From: Phoronis australis
Lineage: Eukaryota; Phoronida; Phoronidae
NCBI GenBank assembly: GCA_002633005.1
Contig: NMRA01000299.1
Span: 60,001-124,000 of the forward strand
Direction: 5' to 3'
DNA length: 64,000 nucleotides
The notes under the pieces are model-generated. The model was not told the DNA's origin. It was given only the letters and a program-made list of their open reading frames with translations, and did no database searches. Each line of letters starts with the position of its first letter. Position 1 is the stretch's first letter. Shown piece after piece: positions 11,201-26,200 of the stretch. The position numbers were made by a program, and so were the translations under genes.

Positions 11201-14200
11201 AGATAGCGCAAAATATATTTAATCCATCTCAAAATGGAAGCATGTCATCGTCTCTTTAATAGTCTAGCATTAAAATCTGTCAAAAAAACTTCAGTGAAAC
11301 AAAAGAAAACAGAAAAAATGAAATTGCCACTAGGAACACAGCGTATGTCGGGTCCGTCTGAAAGTCGGCATCATCCGTTATCCACTTCATAACAATAAAG
11401 ATCTTGCATTGGTTTAGGAGATACAGCTATGGGCGCAAAAACACAAAACCACCACTAGGAGGTACCACAGGAGGCCAAGTCATTGGAAATTCATCGTCAC
11501 GGGTTCTCTTTACACTAATATCACATACCCAGTATGCAAATTTTCAGAATCATCCTTAGAGTGGTTTGATTGTTGGTGGGGCAAATACCAAAATCAGAAG
11601 GTAAAACAGCAAAAATGGTCACTAGATGGCGCAAAATAAGTAGAATCTATCTGAAAACTGGAACATATCATCGTTTCTTAAAAACAAAGCTATAAATTTT
11701 ATAAAAATCTGTCGAGGAACTTCAGAGAAAGATAAAAGAAAAAACGAAATTGCCACTAGGGGGCACAGGGTCTTTTATGAGCACAGCCCCAGGAATCACT
11801 TTCGCAATATATCCAGGTTCTCATTCCCTACATTGCACACATTCACTAGTAAGATCAAACTCAGAGGAATAACAGACACCTTTGGGCAATGCTCGTAGTC
11901 AACCAGTGAAGCCCGGTGTACCAAGTGGAATTACGGAGTTCTAACCACTGGGCACAGCATTTGTCGAATCTACCTGAAATTCATCAGTGTCCGTTGTCAA
12001 CTTCATATAAATAGACTTGCTAAATTTGATAAAGATCCTGTAGTGGGTTTAGGAGATACAGCTATGGGTGCAAAAAACTGCCACTAAGAGGTGCCACAGT
12101 AGACGAAGTCGTTTGGAAAATCATCGTCAACCGTCTTCTTCACACTAAGAACATGTATGCCAATTTTTACAATCATCCTTTGTGTGCTTTGGTTGATAAA
12201 GGGGTGGACACTAAAACAGTAAAAAGGGCCACTAGGTGGCACAAAATAACTCAAACCCATCCGAAAATGTGAGAATAGTGTAATCTCACTAATTGAAGTC
12301 TGTGTGCCAAATTTCATTAAAATACACTGAGGACCTTTGAAGATACAGAGGTAAATGTAAAAAACTAATATTGCCACTAGGAGACACAGCGTTTGATGGG
12401 TCCGTCTGAAAGTCGTTGTCGACCATTGTCAGCTTCATACAAATACACTTACTCAATGAAATAAAGGTCCTACAAGGGGTTCATGAGCTTTAGCTATGGG
12501 CGTAAAAAAACGAAACTGCCACTACAAGGCGCCACAGTAGTCAAAGTCATCGGAAAATCATTGTCAACCATCCACTTTACACTAAGAACATAATTTATAT
12601 GTCAACTTTCAAAATCTAAAATGGTTTGCTTGATAAAGGAGCGGACGCCAAAAAGCAAACTTGAAAACAGTAAAAATGACCAAAAGGGTGGTGCAAAATA
12701 CCTCGAATCCATCCGAAAACAGGAGGATAGAGTTATCTCAATAACAGATGCCTATGTGACAAATTTCATGAAAATTTGTTGAGGACCTTTGAAGATACGG
12801 AATAATCCTCCATGGACCAGATCCGATGTGGTAAAGAAAAATCAGTTCCGTTATTTTTGTCGCCAACCTAGATTTTCAAGTGCCAATGCAACAAACTCAA
12901 ATCACTTAATACTGCACATCCATACAAAGTATTTTGAGCAAAACTGAATATTGATATTCAGGTAAACATCACAAGCCAAGAGATTTTTTTTCTTGTGAAA
13001 TTTGCACTGATTAGTACAGTAAAATCTCAAAAATTTTGTTAAAAAATAATTGTCAAAATTGATCTTTTTTATTTTTCAAATGCTTCTAATATCATTTTGA
13101 ATGTCCATAGTTGCTGGAAATATTGTCTGAAGGTAGCTACGGCATAGACATTTAAAATGGTGTAGCATTTATTTGGTGCTACTTATCTGAAAACACAAAA
13201 TTTCACGTGTCGGCCATTGTGTCCTAAAGCCCTGTGGAAAACTGTTTGAACTTTGGGTTTGTAGACTTTAATTTTGAAGTGACCAGGGTAACTAATTGTA
13301 GGCTAAGTAACAACACAACATTCATTAAAATTTCTGATTTAAACGGCTACATCTGCTTGAGTACAAAGGGTGTGCACCCAAATGTTTTCAGTATGGCAGA
13401 AAAATGAAATTTTATTTTCTAATTTTTAACGGAAGATAAGTAGTAGAACCAAATTAATGCTTTGCATCTTTCAAGTTCTGAACAATAGCTACCATGAGAC
13501 ATTTTGAAAAACTGAAAATTGATAACAATGTTACAACAGTTGGAAATATTGACAATTACATTTAGTCTATAATGATGAATAATAAGTGCATCTGCACAAG
13601 CCAATAAATCTATTCCACACATCTGATTGATTGGAAATTGTCTCCGACAAAAAGACGCAGTTTCTCAGTACAACTAACTAAAAACACCTTGTATACCTGG
13701 ACCGACTCGTTCATATGTATCACTGCCGTCTCCACATGGAGATTCTTCATCTTCTTCCTGTATCGAGTCAGGACGATGACCAAAGCGGGAATAATCGTTG
13801 AAAGACTTCACTCGATTATGGTGCTGGTGATTAGGCTCGAGATCCTGTGGCATTTTAATGTTTTCCTTGTTTCCGCTTAGCGTATGGCCTTAAAATGTAA
13901 GTCACAATATTACACTGATGTATAACATTTTCAAATGACACAATAAGTGCACATGACTCATAAAAGTTAATTGGACTCAATCCCCAAGAAATATCTTTTG
14001 ACACAATGTAATTCTCACTTATTCTCTTGTGCCATAGTGTAGCTGATGATGTGCAGGTGCCTGTGAGTACTTGAGGGCAGGGTACACTGTGCCAGGGGGA
14101 ACACATAAATTAGATAAATGGTAAGGTGAAATATCATCACATACAAAGGTGTGACATAGTTAATATATGTATATGCGCAAGATTAAAAGAACGTTCAACG

Positions 14201-17200
14201 ATCTAATGAAAAACTCTCAAGCAGCTGTGCATCCACTACTTGAATGCCTGTGATAACAGGTCACTGTAACCTGCAGAAACATTAAGAAAACAACAGGTTG
14301 AACAACAGATTCCTGCTGCCTGAAATGTTAGATGAAAGATGAAACACCAGAACACCATCTCGCTCAGTGTTTCAGCACTAGAAGAATGCTTTGGAAGTAA
14401 AGGAGTTTCACTGAAAACTGTCCCAGCTACGAAAATCTTCCTCAAGCAGACTCACAGGTAGACTGTTGTAATGAACCTGCAGAAGGCCAACGCTTTGGCA
14501 TTTCTGTTTTGCAGACTTTATTTCGCAAAATTCCGACACCACGCATGTTGGTACATTGCTGGTGTGCTGTTAGAGTGCATTTAGAGCTTGAACATGTGCA
14601 CACAGTATTTCCAGAATCAATCACAATAAATTCAGCATTCTGTGTTTCACGCCATATGAATCAATGTGGGGCCGAGTGGGTACATGAGGGATGACACAAA
14701 GAATCTTCGTCCCGGGTGTCACCCACACTAAGTAAGCCATTGGCGGAAGTAAATAACAGCTGCGATTATACAGATGGGTTTTCTCTTGCGCGCTGTATTT
14801 GCATTTAACGTTCATTGTCACACAGGATGAAAACTTCAGCCTTATCCAAGATATCGAATATGTGTGTGTGGATGCTCCACTTTAAAGTGAGGTAATTTGC
14901 ACTAGTGCAAGTTGTTCTAGGGTAGGCCATGTATGGATGGGACTTTATATTATTTTCACAATTTAGCCAAATCTGGATATTTTTTTCTACAGTCTGTTAT
15001 TCATAAGCTCAACGACTTAACCACTGAGTACCTACCTTGACCAGTGAAAGCTATATGACCCATGTTCATTGGCGTGTTTACAGCCACTGCAGCTGTGCCA
15101 GTGGACAGAGTATGTCCGACAGACACAGTGGTGGCACTGGCGAACGAGTCCTGGTATTTTTGCTCCACACCTGGCTCAACAGGGAAATGTCCCGCTGGCT
15201 CAAGACACAACTCTAGTCTGTCCTCAGCCCCGTTGTAGCGAAAGACCTGGATGATGAAGGAGCAACAAGAATATTTTGAGGCAATGCAATGCTCCCCAAC
15301 TTTATTACAGCTTAAAGTAGAAAGAAATAGGAATAATACATCAAAAAGAAGCTCACCATCTTAGCAAATTACCAAGCCTACATTTTCAATGTAGTCTCCA
15401 TCCTTCTAAAGAGAAGTGGCTGATCTGTCAACAAGGACACATACATATGACACTCGCCATCATAAAACTCAGAAAATAGCATAATTTGGCTCTTAGGCCA
15501 GTCACAGTTTTCGTTTTCAAATTTCAGGTTGAAAATGCAACCTGCAGGTCGTTCTGTCGAGCCCTGCTTCCCATTCACATTGCCGATAGGCTCCATCAGA
15601 GGCCTACCACACAATCAGTGTCAATAGTGAGTGTTTAGGGGTCTATGCAGGAATGCAGTTGTGTACTTTTGTAAACAATCCGACTAAATGCACATTAACG
15701 TGCAAAACACTATATTAGTAAGATTTAGCATGGCCTCTAAACAACACAACCATTGCTTCACATTCATTGGTAGATAATGCCAGATTCTTTACTAGTATAA
15801 AATCAGTTAGGAACAGTCTTTAAATGAAAAAAATCCACTCGGTATTTTCTTATAGTGATGAGTTCAGCATGCCTCCACAATTCAAGTATTAGGTATATTC
15901 TTCTGTGGATGAAGAAGGCATGATATGTGTTGCTTTTCTAATAACCGAAATAATAACAACTGAGCGTTATTTTCATTATGATGCAATGAATGTAGACTAT
16001 TATTCTGAACCTGAAGCCATTTTGTTCATGGTGTATTAGAGAAAAGTTAGTCAACCCAACTTTTCACGTTTCACTCAAGCATTCATGGTTAGGAATATAC
16101 TTAGTCTAACTGTTTAAAAAGGGAGCCCTAGCCAGTGTTTTAAATCCAAGATCGATCACAGCAATGCAGTCACTAATATTAAGTTCCTGAAAGCATAAAA
16201 GGCAGTTTTTTCCAAAGGATAGGGCTTATTTTGGATAATTATGTCCAACCACCCCATGAAAATGGATACTGGATACTGCTGGAAGCTTTTTTGAAAATCT
16301 TCAGTAACGATAAATAAAAAACCTGCAAAAACACAATTTGAAATTAAATGAAACTAATTATAACATTCAGTTAAAAATTTGCAGCTACCTAATGTTTGTA
16401 ATGTCGCCACTACAAGATAATCTGCTCTGTCCCTTGCATGTTCTCTGTAGAGTTAAAATATAATCATTTTTTTAAATCTAAAACTAGGTATGCAGATTCT
16501 CAATCTACAGATGTTACAAGTTATATTAAAAAGTCGCCTGATTACCTTTCCAGGTAAACTTGGCAGTGTGCAGTGTTTTCCGTCAGACAGGCCAAGGTCA
16601 CGTTGCACTTGCTGATAGAACAGACCCCCAACAGAGAATAGATGGGGTGCTGTTTGACAGTAGGACCAGAGGTCTCGCCCGTTCAAAGTAGCCAAAAGAG
16701 ATAATGAAGCTATGGACATATCTAGACTGTTTCCAGCTGAAATACAAACAGACAGTAAATTAAAGCATAGCTTGGCAGTTCCCAGGGCCCGGTCTCCAAT
16801 CTTTTTACTCGAAATGGAACTCGAAATTAGGTTTGGCATTTTCTACTCTACTTTTGGGCGAACTCAAGATAAGTGTCTATTATTCTATGCTCGAGTACAC
16901 AATAACTTACGTAGATAATTTATTGCCCTAAGTTCACAGTTTGTAAACCCAATATTGAAGCAATAAATTCGAGTTTGAACTCGAAATTTCGAGTTTTTAC
17001 TCGAGTTTGTAGCATGAATATAAGGGTCTTCAAGGGCAAACTTGAACTAGAAACTCCTATGCATAAACTATAATGTATTCGAGCACAGTCTGATAACCAA
17101 TTATCTTAAGTTCGCACAAAAGGAGCAGAAAAATTGCCAAAAATAGTTTCGAGTTCGTTTCGAGTACAAAGATTAGAGACCGGGCCCTGGTGTACTGTCT

Positions 17201-20200
17201 GGTCAATGTGCCCCAGACAGCCTTGGAAGCTACTACTTGAGTATAATTTTGACATACAATAAACATCTAGGTTAACACCCAAAAAATGATTGCAGGTGGT
17301 GTGATACATGACGCTGTATGAGACGTGTGCAGGCCGCTCATATGGGCCCATTGCATTGATCACCTAGAACCATTTTTATCATTGCCAGAAACTTAACAAT
17401 TAAAATGTGAAAGGAAATAACTACACAATTTGCCGATAGCCTGTTCCAGAAATTGAATGATAAGACTTATAACTGTGAAATATCAGTGTTATTGGTGAAA
17501 AAATTTCCACGTCCTAGGGAATTGGGAGGTTTGCCCATAAAGGCCTATGAAAAAGCAATATTTGAGCACAAAGCTCGTTTTTAAGTCAAAATTGTGGTGG
17601 AATTCATTTCGCTATTGCATTTGCCAATAGAGTAGGTGACGACCAAGAAAATTCAGGGGTTGCTATTGATTATGCAATTAGTAGATATAGTTCCACTGAA
17701 GTTGCCCAAAAATTATGAAAATGTACTTTTAAATCCATGGGTTAAACTTCTTTACATATGCCTTTGATATCAACATTGTATTTTTAGAAGTTTTATACCT
17801 CTTTTGTTTTGGGGTCAGTATGAGGATTCTAGAAATTTCTGAGATCAGATGATAATAGCCAACGGCATGATTAGGTATTTTATGATCATGTGGTTTTTAT
17901 TAGCATTAAGTAAGTGCATTATAATAATTTTGGGCAGAAGTCAGCAAAATAGTCAGAAGGAACTTGATTTTTGAAGCTATAGGAATTTCTTGAGTGTACT
18001 GAAGAAGCAATGCAACAAAGCTATCTCACGGAAGATTCTAACTTGGCAAGGGCAATGGTTATTGAATAGGAAGTTAACTAAGAGCTTGCCACTTGCATTG
18101 TGGGTAGTCAGATACTGCCTACACGTGTTGCATCACGAGGGACTGTGGCAAGCAAAAAGAATAATTGTGAATAGTCAGATACTGCCTACAAATGTCGTTG
18201 CATCATGAAGGACCTGTGGCCAGCATATTGTATCATAAGTAGAGCGATACTTAGACTTGTGATACTTCATGAAGGACTGTGGTCAGTAAATACACTGTTG
18301 CAGTACAGTGTGTGATAATATGAGGATCGACCAACAGCACTGTCATCCAATGAGTGTCAAGTCCTACAGCTTGGATAGCAGATAAGACGTTTGGTTATTT
18401 ATGGTTAATTAATTGAAGTTCCCCTTGAAGAGAGCGGTGACATAGTTACTCTAAGCCTTCTTCATTGTTAGTGTACTTAATTAACAACACGTTTCACTAG
18501 TTTATAAGTGGTAATCATATAATTACAGAATTTAATCATTCTCTCCCCATCCACGCACAATCACAAAACCTTTTAAATTAAACCCTCAGTAAACTTCTGA
18601 CACTTATCCCACTTTCGTGTGATTTTCCAATAAAAAATCCACGTCCATTGTGCTAAGAAAATGGATCCACGTACAGTGGTATAAGAAGAAGTGTTACCGA
18701 GGACTGACTTGTCTTGCAATGGAATTTGTACTTTGTCTCTCGGAGAGTTGAGCTCTAAATAAGCAAGAAACATTGTTGCATCCATTTTCCGATTCAGTAT
18801 CAGTTTGGGAATACATATACTGTCTCCTAAGAGACCACGAATTATACCCCTGAACACAGCATGAGTGATTTGTTTCATCCATTGAATGTTTTGCAATTAT
18901 TGTTATTCTTGCAAGGGTAATGTGAAAAGGTGAACATTATTACTTCTGTGTCAGATTTTGTTGCGTGATGAAACATTAATTACAGAAACAGTGCAATACC
19001 TTATTCGCAATCAAACGTAGTAAAGGGTTTCAACAATTATACTGCTATGACGGAATGGATTCCGCACACAAAACTATCATAATGAAGATTAATAAAAAAG
19101 CCCTGCACCGTCATGATGCAATGGCTGCTGCCAAGCCCTAACGGCCATCATTGACTTTTGTCAGGGTTCATCGTACAAGTTAACTATCAGTTACCTGGGA
19201 CTCCAGTGACATGTATTTTAGCCTGTGCATTCAAGAGGTTCCCCTTACTTATGATTTCAATTGATTTTGAACTCACACAGCTGGTTCGAATCATTAGTCG
19301 TGTGAACCCCCAATAGCTCTTTGACCTATCCATGCAATCTTGTGATTGGTTAGAGAGTGCATGTGTTATGGCCCTAAGCCCCACCCAGCAGTTAGAAAAT
19401 GTTACAAATTTCTGGCAATATGCCTTATTAATATGTGGTTAAAGCGATCTGAGATCAGACTCAAGAGTCTACTAGAGGGACTCAAACACAAATCTGTCAG
19501 CTGTTCAAACTGTCTAAAAAACTGCAAACCGAAACGTTGTCAGCACCTGACCGCATAAATTCTAAGATTTCGCACAAAGTCAATTTTGCCATCTTTCTCA
19601 TATTTCTCGAATTTCGGACGGCCAATATTGCTTATTTCTAAAATTTAGGACAGTTCAAACTATTTATTTTTCACTGTCCTAAGTTCAGGAAATTTTACCA
19701 AAACAAGTCAATAGTTACCGTATCTCAACCTAATTCACATGCTCATTTACATTGAATAAATCGACACAAGTAACTCACAGCGAAAGTCATTGTGCATCTG
19801 ATTGAGATCCTGCAACAAGGCTTCAGATGACTGGTCATGGATGTCTGTTTGAAAGTTGGTCCATCCCTGTCGAGGTTTTTCAGCTGGCCAAACCTTTTCC
19901 GGCATTTTGGGTGTTGTGCCTGAAAGATGACTATAGCTTTGGAACATCTTGTTTAACTTCTTCCCTAAACAAGTGACTTGCCCATTAACAATATTCTACA
20001 GGCACATGTTTGTAATGAAAAATGCTACAGGAAAGGATGCTTTTTAACCACACAGCCCAAAGAGTGGTATGCTACATTATCAAAACCGTTATGAGGAAAA
20101 GCATAAACTTCTCACATCTCAATTATCTACCAGGCCTATTACAGACCACATGTGAATACAGTCAAACCCACTGAATTGGTATGTTCGGAAAGAATAGATT

Positions 20201-23200
20201 GTCATAACTTCGGTTGTAGTTGGGCAATTCTGGCGATTCAAAAAAATTATCAGCATTTGATGAGGAATTCAGAAATGCTATTGGTTTATGTTCAAATATG
20301 TTGTAACTTAACTTTTGTTTTTAACAGCACAGCCCAGCAACATTAGATACAATCTTATTGGAGATTAGAGCAATTATCGAACAAAAGAGAGCTGGCCCTC
20401 CAACCATAAATGCCAGAATGGAGTTAATCAGTTTTGTAAGATATTGGCTACAAGGGTATCTTCCCAACTTATTGTTGGGCTATAGAATCGAACAAGTTGG
20501 GATCAACAGGAAAACGTCCTAATGCAGTGAATATATCTGTATCATAATCGCTAGTGAATTTTTAAAGCTTCTAGCACAAGTTTCAAGAAAATAACCTTAT
20601 AATTAGTCTTTGCACTTGGGCGCACTGTGACCAAATCCAATACAGATTTGTGTCAGCACCCTTCAATAATCAGAAAACGTTATCAACTTGATTATGTTCT
20701 GAATTGTTCAAATGAAAAGGTGAAAATTAGCCACAGAGGCAGAGCAGCAGGTTAACAGAGCTAAGTAGGTCACTCATTATTTATTGTGTGATGAATTCAA
20801 GAGACAGTTGTACATTTTTGTTTTTAACAGTATTAACCCCTATTTCCTGGTTACTAAACTACAAAATGTCAACCTGATGTCTGAGTGTTGTGGCAGACAA
20901 TTTCCCTTCCTAGCACCCAATATCTAAATGTCCAGCTTTTCCAGTTTAGAATGTTGGCAAACATGCTGGCAACAGAAAGAAGATACAAAATAAAAAGGTA
21001 TCAATTTCTGTATGGAATGGGGTACTGGGCAGTAATCTTCTTATACACTGCTCAAGGTTTGAGTCTGTTTTTGTAACATTGTGAGATGTTGCTGTATAGC
21101 ATAGCATTTAGTCAGTCTGGAGCAGTGTACCTAGTTGAGTCAACATTGTATAGCCCCACGACGGCGACATCCCGTTGCTCCCAATTTGTTTGATTCTATA
21201 GCCCAACAACAAGTTAGTAAGTTTACACGACTGATTAACTCCATTCTGACATTTATGGTTGGAGGGCCTGCACTCTTTTTGTTCGATAATTGCTCTAATC
21301 TCTGATCAGATCGTATCTAGACTGACTGGGCTTGGCTGATAAAAATGAAAGTTAAGTTATAACATATTTGAGCTTAAACCAATAGCATTTCGGAAATCCA
21401 CGTCAAATGCTGATCATGTTCCATTTTTGAATCACCAAAATCGCCCAACTACAACAGAAGTTAAGACAATCTATTCTGCCCAAATGGACGCACTGAGTTT
21501 GATTGTGTTCATACGCGTTGGGTCATAGCCTGCAACCACCATACGTTTCCTTTGAAGCCTGGGAAATAATTGACCTGCTTGTTACCATACGGGACAAAAG
21601 ACTGAGCTGGGCAGTTAACAAAAGAGCTAGATGTTATCGCACGTTCAGCACCCCTCATGTCTGGAAAAGTTACTGAACAACAGAACGCTGTAATGCAGTA
21701 TAAGCACTCTTACACAAATACTGCTTTTACAGACACACACACACACACACACACACACACGATTCTTGTTCCGTGGTCAGTGAAGTCGCTGTGCTCAGAC
21801 ATTCTAACTAGTCATTAAAAACAAAAATCTCTGATATGGGATTGTTGCTGGTGTGTTTTTCTTTGAGGTGCATGGTTTAAAATATTACAAGACAAGTGCG
21901 AACAAATCAAGTCTGCAATGTAACAACTGAAGCGCCTTTACTGCTTGGGTACTGCACACCCATCGTTTACTCTCAATCCAGACAACAGCAAATGGGAAAT
22001 TAGCAACAAAAATTGTTAAGCTTGTTGCTAGCACTATTTAGATTTATCTTGAATTTAGTTTGAATACACAAAGAAATTGAGACCATTAGCTAACACAGCA
22101 CATTAAATTGTTGCCGGAAGAAAAAAATGCAACACAGGAAAGTGCACACAGATTGCGTTCATGGTCTACATCGTACTCCATTCCAAATGGCCCTTAGCAA
22201 CTTTCAGCCTAGGACGTGAATATTTGCCGCATGGAGCTCATACAGAGGAATTCAATTTCAGAAGCCAAACAGTGAAAAAACTTTAGTTTCAGTGTATCAT
22301 TTCTGCCATGATTGTATATTCATTGCTTTAAAGTCACTACTAGCAGTAATTACTCTGATCCACAAAAAATAAAATAAAAGTAACTTAGATCTGTTCAGGG
22401 CTCGTGAAGATGACACCAATGATTTATGAACAAAGCCATTGCAAGATGAAATGAAATGGGCCAGATTTCTAATGTAAAACTTTGTTTTCCATGCCAGCAA
22501 TGGTCGTAACACAACAACCACGCGACACTGTCCACATGGAAACCTATGTGACACCAAGTCTCAAGCTCATGGCTAATACTTAAATGTTTTGCTTCAAGTT
22601 CTTGTTTGAACCTGATTTTTGTTGCTGTTTGCACTTTGTGCGTACATATGGAATGAATTTGGATTCAAATCACAAAGTTTGCATTTCATCATGATTGTGT
22701 ATACACAAGGACATGAGTGGCAGCCCAAAGGAAAAAAAGATCAATGCATCTAGTGATTAGGAGTGTCAATGAATAGACTGTTTCCCAATAGAGAAAGACA
22801 CTGTCAGAAAATATGGACATCATCAGAACTAAACCAACTTACTATAAGAGCTAGTATGTTTATTGCAGGACAAGTCTTCCACAACTACACGATCGCCATG
22901 TTGTAGCGGCAGTAGACAACTGTCATTCCCCTCTACAGGTGGCATTAGCTCTTTGAGCGGAAACCCGTATTTAATCTTCTGTTGATTCACTGGCACCCCA
23001 AGCTCAGTTGTGATTCGTTCTTGGAGAGCTGAGAATGTGACATCTGGTTCCAACGAGAGCATTACCTAAAACAGTCATGTGGTTAACCAGATTGGAATTT
23101 CGCAAACTTTTCATTTGATTGATAGCTTCACCAACTGAAGTCTAGTATGTAACCGAATATTCTGCAATCAGACTGCTACGTAACAAAGATATTAAACACC

Positions 23201-26200
23201 ATGGGGCTTTGGCCTCTGCAAATACATTGCAGTTACCTTATAGGAAGATCAGTATAGTATAAATGCCACAATAAAGTTTATGCAAGACTCCAGAAAAATG
23301 TCCAAATTTGGCTAAATTTTGAACGTCATTTCTCAGAAATGGCCGATCAGATTCGTATGAAATTTTCAGAATACTCAATGCTTCATGTATTGTTCTCCAA
23401 AACACTGATACAATTTGCTTTTAAAAGTTCACTTTTTCATGAGGGTTTATCAAAAACATAACTTCGAACAACTAAACAGCACTTTCGAGATTTCAGTTTG
23501 AACGTAGATATCAAACTGTTCTTTAGATAACACTTACCGCAAACAATAATTGAAAAGCCCCTTATTGAGAACAAAATGGCCACTACTTACTGCAGAGGTT
23601 GAATCCGCCCGAAAATTTAATAATGCCAGCACTTTTGGAATGTGTTTATAGGCCCTTTCATATTGACTTAACTCCGGTTTGAGCGGAGTGTCGACGTAAA
23701 CAGCAAAGTTAAGTGGACCGTTCATACTGGCTTCATTAGTTAAATGAACATCGAAGAAAACGGTATGTGACTCTGTCATCATAGAAGTTATTGCAAGGTA
23801 GTGCTGTACGCTAAGATTTTCCTAGATATTCACAATTTCAATGTTTCTTGTATAATTATTGTAAAGTTAGGAATATACAACACCGCAAAACTGCCTTTTG
23901 GGAAGCAATCAATGCCTATTTATTTCAGACCAACCGTGAATTTCTATTATTTAGATGTGTGTGTGCCTGCATTTCATTTGCAAAGATCTTATTGTTTGTA
24001 AATATTAGTGTATTTAGAAATAAAATGTATTAAAAAAAACGGCTGGCAATTGCATGCCTTCACCTTTCGCCAGTGCTGCATGGTATCCAGCAAAATAATT
24101 TCTGTCTATCTTTATTTGCCACATTTTATTAACAATTTCAATACAAATTGTCCCTACTTTGGTTTTATTAAATTTAAGGTCCGCTGTCAACTATTTCTTC
24201 CCCATTTATTAGTGCAGGCTGGTAACAAGCACTGCTCCAGTCGTACAGCTGGCGTTCTTAAGCCTGTGTTCCAGAACGAATTACACTTCCGGTTACGCGG
24301 TTAGTTCAAAATGGCAGTGTGTTCTGGTTGGAATCATTAGTGGCGTGTTTATTTATAAACTTTCTTCGACTACGAATTGTGTGTTGGTTATGGGATAGGT
24401 AACTGTTTGGTTCCTTATACTATCTTCTAACCATTTAGTAAGGGTTAAAACGTGTGCTAATAGGACTTCAAAAACATGCACACGCGAAAATTATATGACA
24501 GACTAGAAAGTAAACAAACACTCCAAAATTCCTAATCTTTCTACTTTCAGAAAATACTTTTACTAGTTGACATCTCCTAGAATTTTTTGATAACTGACTT
24601 AACAGTGGAGGTCACGTTTGACATAACCTTAAGTCACTTTTGTATATTTTTAACAACGCCTTTTACACACTGATTTTCAAGGCCAAAAGGTATGAATATA
24701 AAAATTTTCCACTCTCCAGATAATCATTTTTAAATACCTGTTTGCCACCAGATGTCGTCACTTTCACTTTTCTCACAAACGTCGCAACTGTTGGCTCCTT
24801 AGGACTGACAGCAGCAGTAGCAGCAGAAGCATCAGGATTAGATGGACTGGCCTAAAACAATAATAATCATTTCAATTTGATTTCATTATACATCAAAACA
24901 AATGACTTCAATGGGGCTATTCGACGAATTCTCCTCGCAGTGTCGCTGCTGTACTAGTGGTGATTGAATTGTGCATGCGTTGCTGTCTGCTTGTTGTCAA
25001 AAGCTGGTAAAAAAACGGAATTGTCATCAAAAAACGTTGTCATTCTAAGCCTTATTATTGCTATTTTCCCAGGTGCAAATCTTTGACAGGTGGACACAAA
25101 TTCCCAAAAGACTTAAGGTTACTACAGGCGTGGAGAATTGCAGTCAAAAGGTTCAACCAAGTGACAAAAAGTATGGATGCCAAAGCCTCACGCCTAGTGT
25201 GTGCTCTATGTATTTCCATTGAGAGACTACATAATCAGGTTAATTGGTAAGTTTTTACCAATTATTTTCTACTGACATGACTCAGTGATTTTATCCCCAC
25301 CAGTTACCCCACTGAATAACGGGTTGTGGAACTAAGTGTTTCTTTTTAGAAACTCACCCGGGACCCAGATGGTAGGCTAGCAGCACATATTCACACATTG
25401 TCCTGGGTGGGAGTGCTCCCATATAAGAGGTGTAATGTAAAGATTGTCGAATAGCCCCATTATTGTACTATGTTGCGGGGAGCAAAAGGCATGAAGAATT
25501 TTACCTCTATCGGTCACCTCTGTTGCATTAACAATTGTGCTTCAATATGAATCAATGACGTTCACATGTGCCAGATGTAGATTTGTGCATGTGTAAATTT
25601 ACATTAATTTTACACAACCTCTGAAGGTGATGTAAACAGGGTATTTGCAAACAGAATTCACAAAAATACATGCCAAACATAAATATAAACTAAGGTGTTG
25701 AACATGTGGGTGTAAACACCATAATGTGAAAACAATAGCATGCGGACAACTGTCTTCATTATATGTGGGTATTAATATGGCCAATAGGTGGTGCAGAATA
25801 TGCCAAATCCATCCAAAAATAAGAAAGCGTACTAGTTATCTTTCTTAAGGAAATCGATTTGCAAAATTTCATGAAAATCCATCAATTAACTTTAGAAGAT
25901 ATGGAGGCAACTGTAAACAAGAGCAACGCCGAGCGTTGAAATGCGCCTACAAATGCACCCTAAATGGTGTGTTTCTAGGGTTGTTTATTTGTTTCATAAA
26001 AATGGCCACTAGATGGCGCAAAAACATTCAATCCATCTGAAAATGGGAACATGCCATCGCTTCCTTTTATAGAAAGCTATTTCCCAAATCTGTCAAGGAA
26101 CTACAGAGAAAAGGAAAACGGAACAAGAGCAACGCGGAGCACTGAAAAGCACTCACGAATGCATCGCAAATAGTGTGCTTTTAGGGTTATTTATTTGCAT

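Noticed and set aside
18573-18896. 107-codon minus-strand ORF in intron 13
   Set aside because: No domain, no neighbouring splice logic and a composition like its surroundings.
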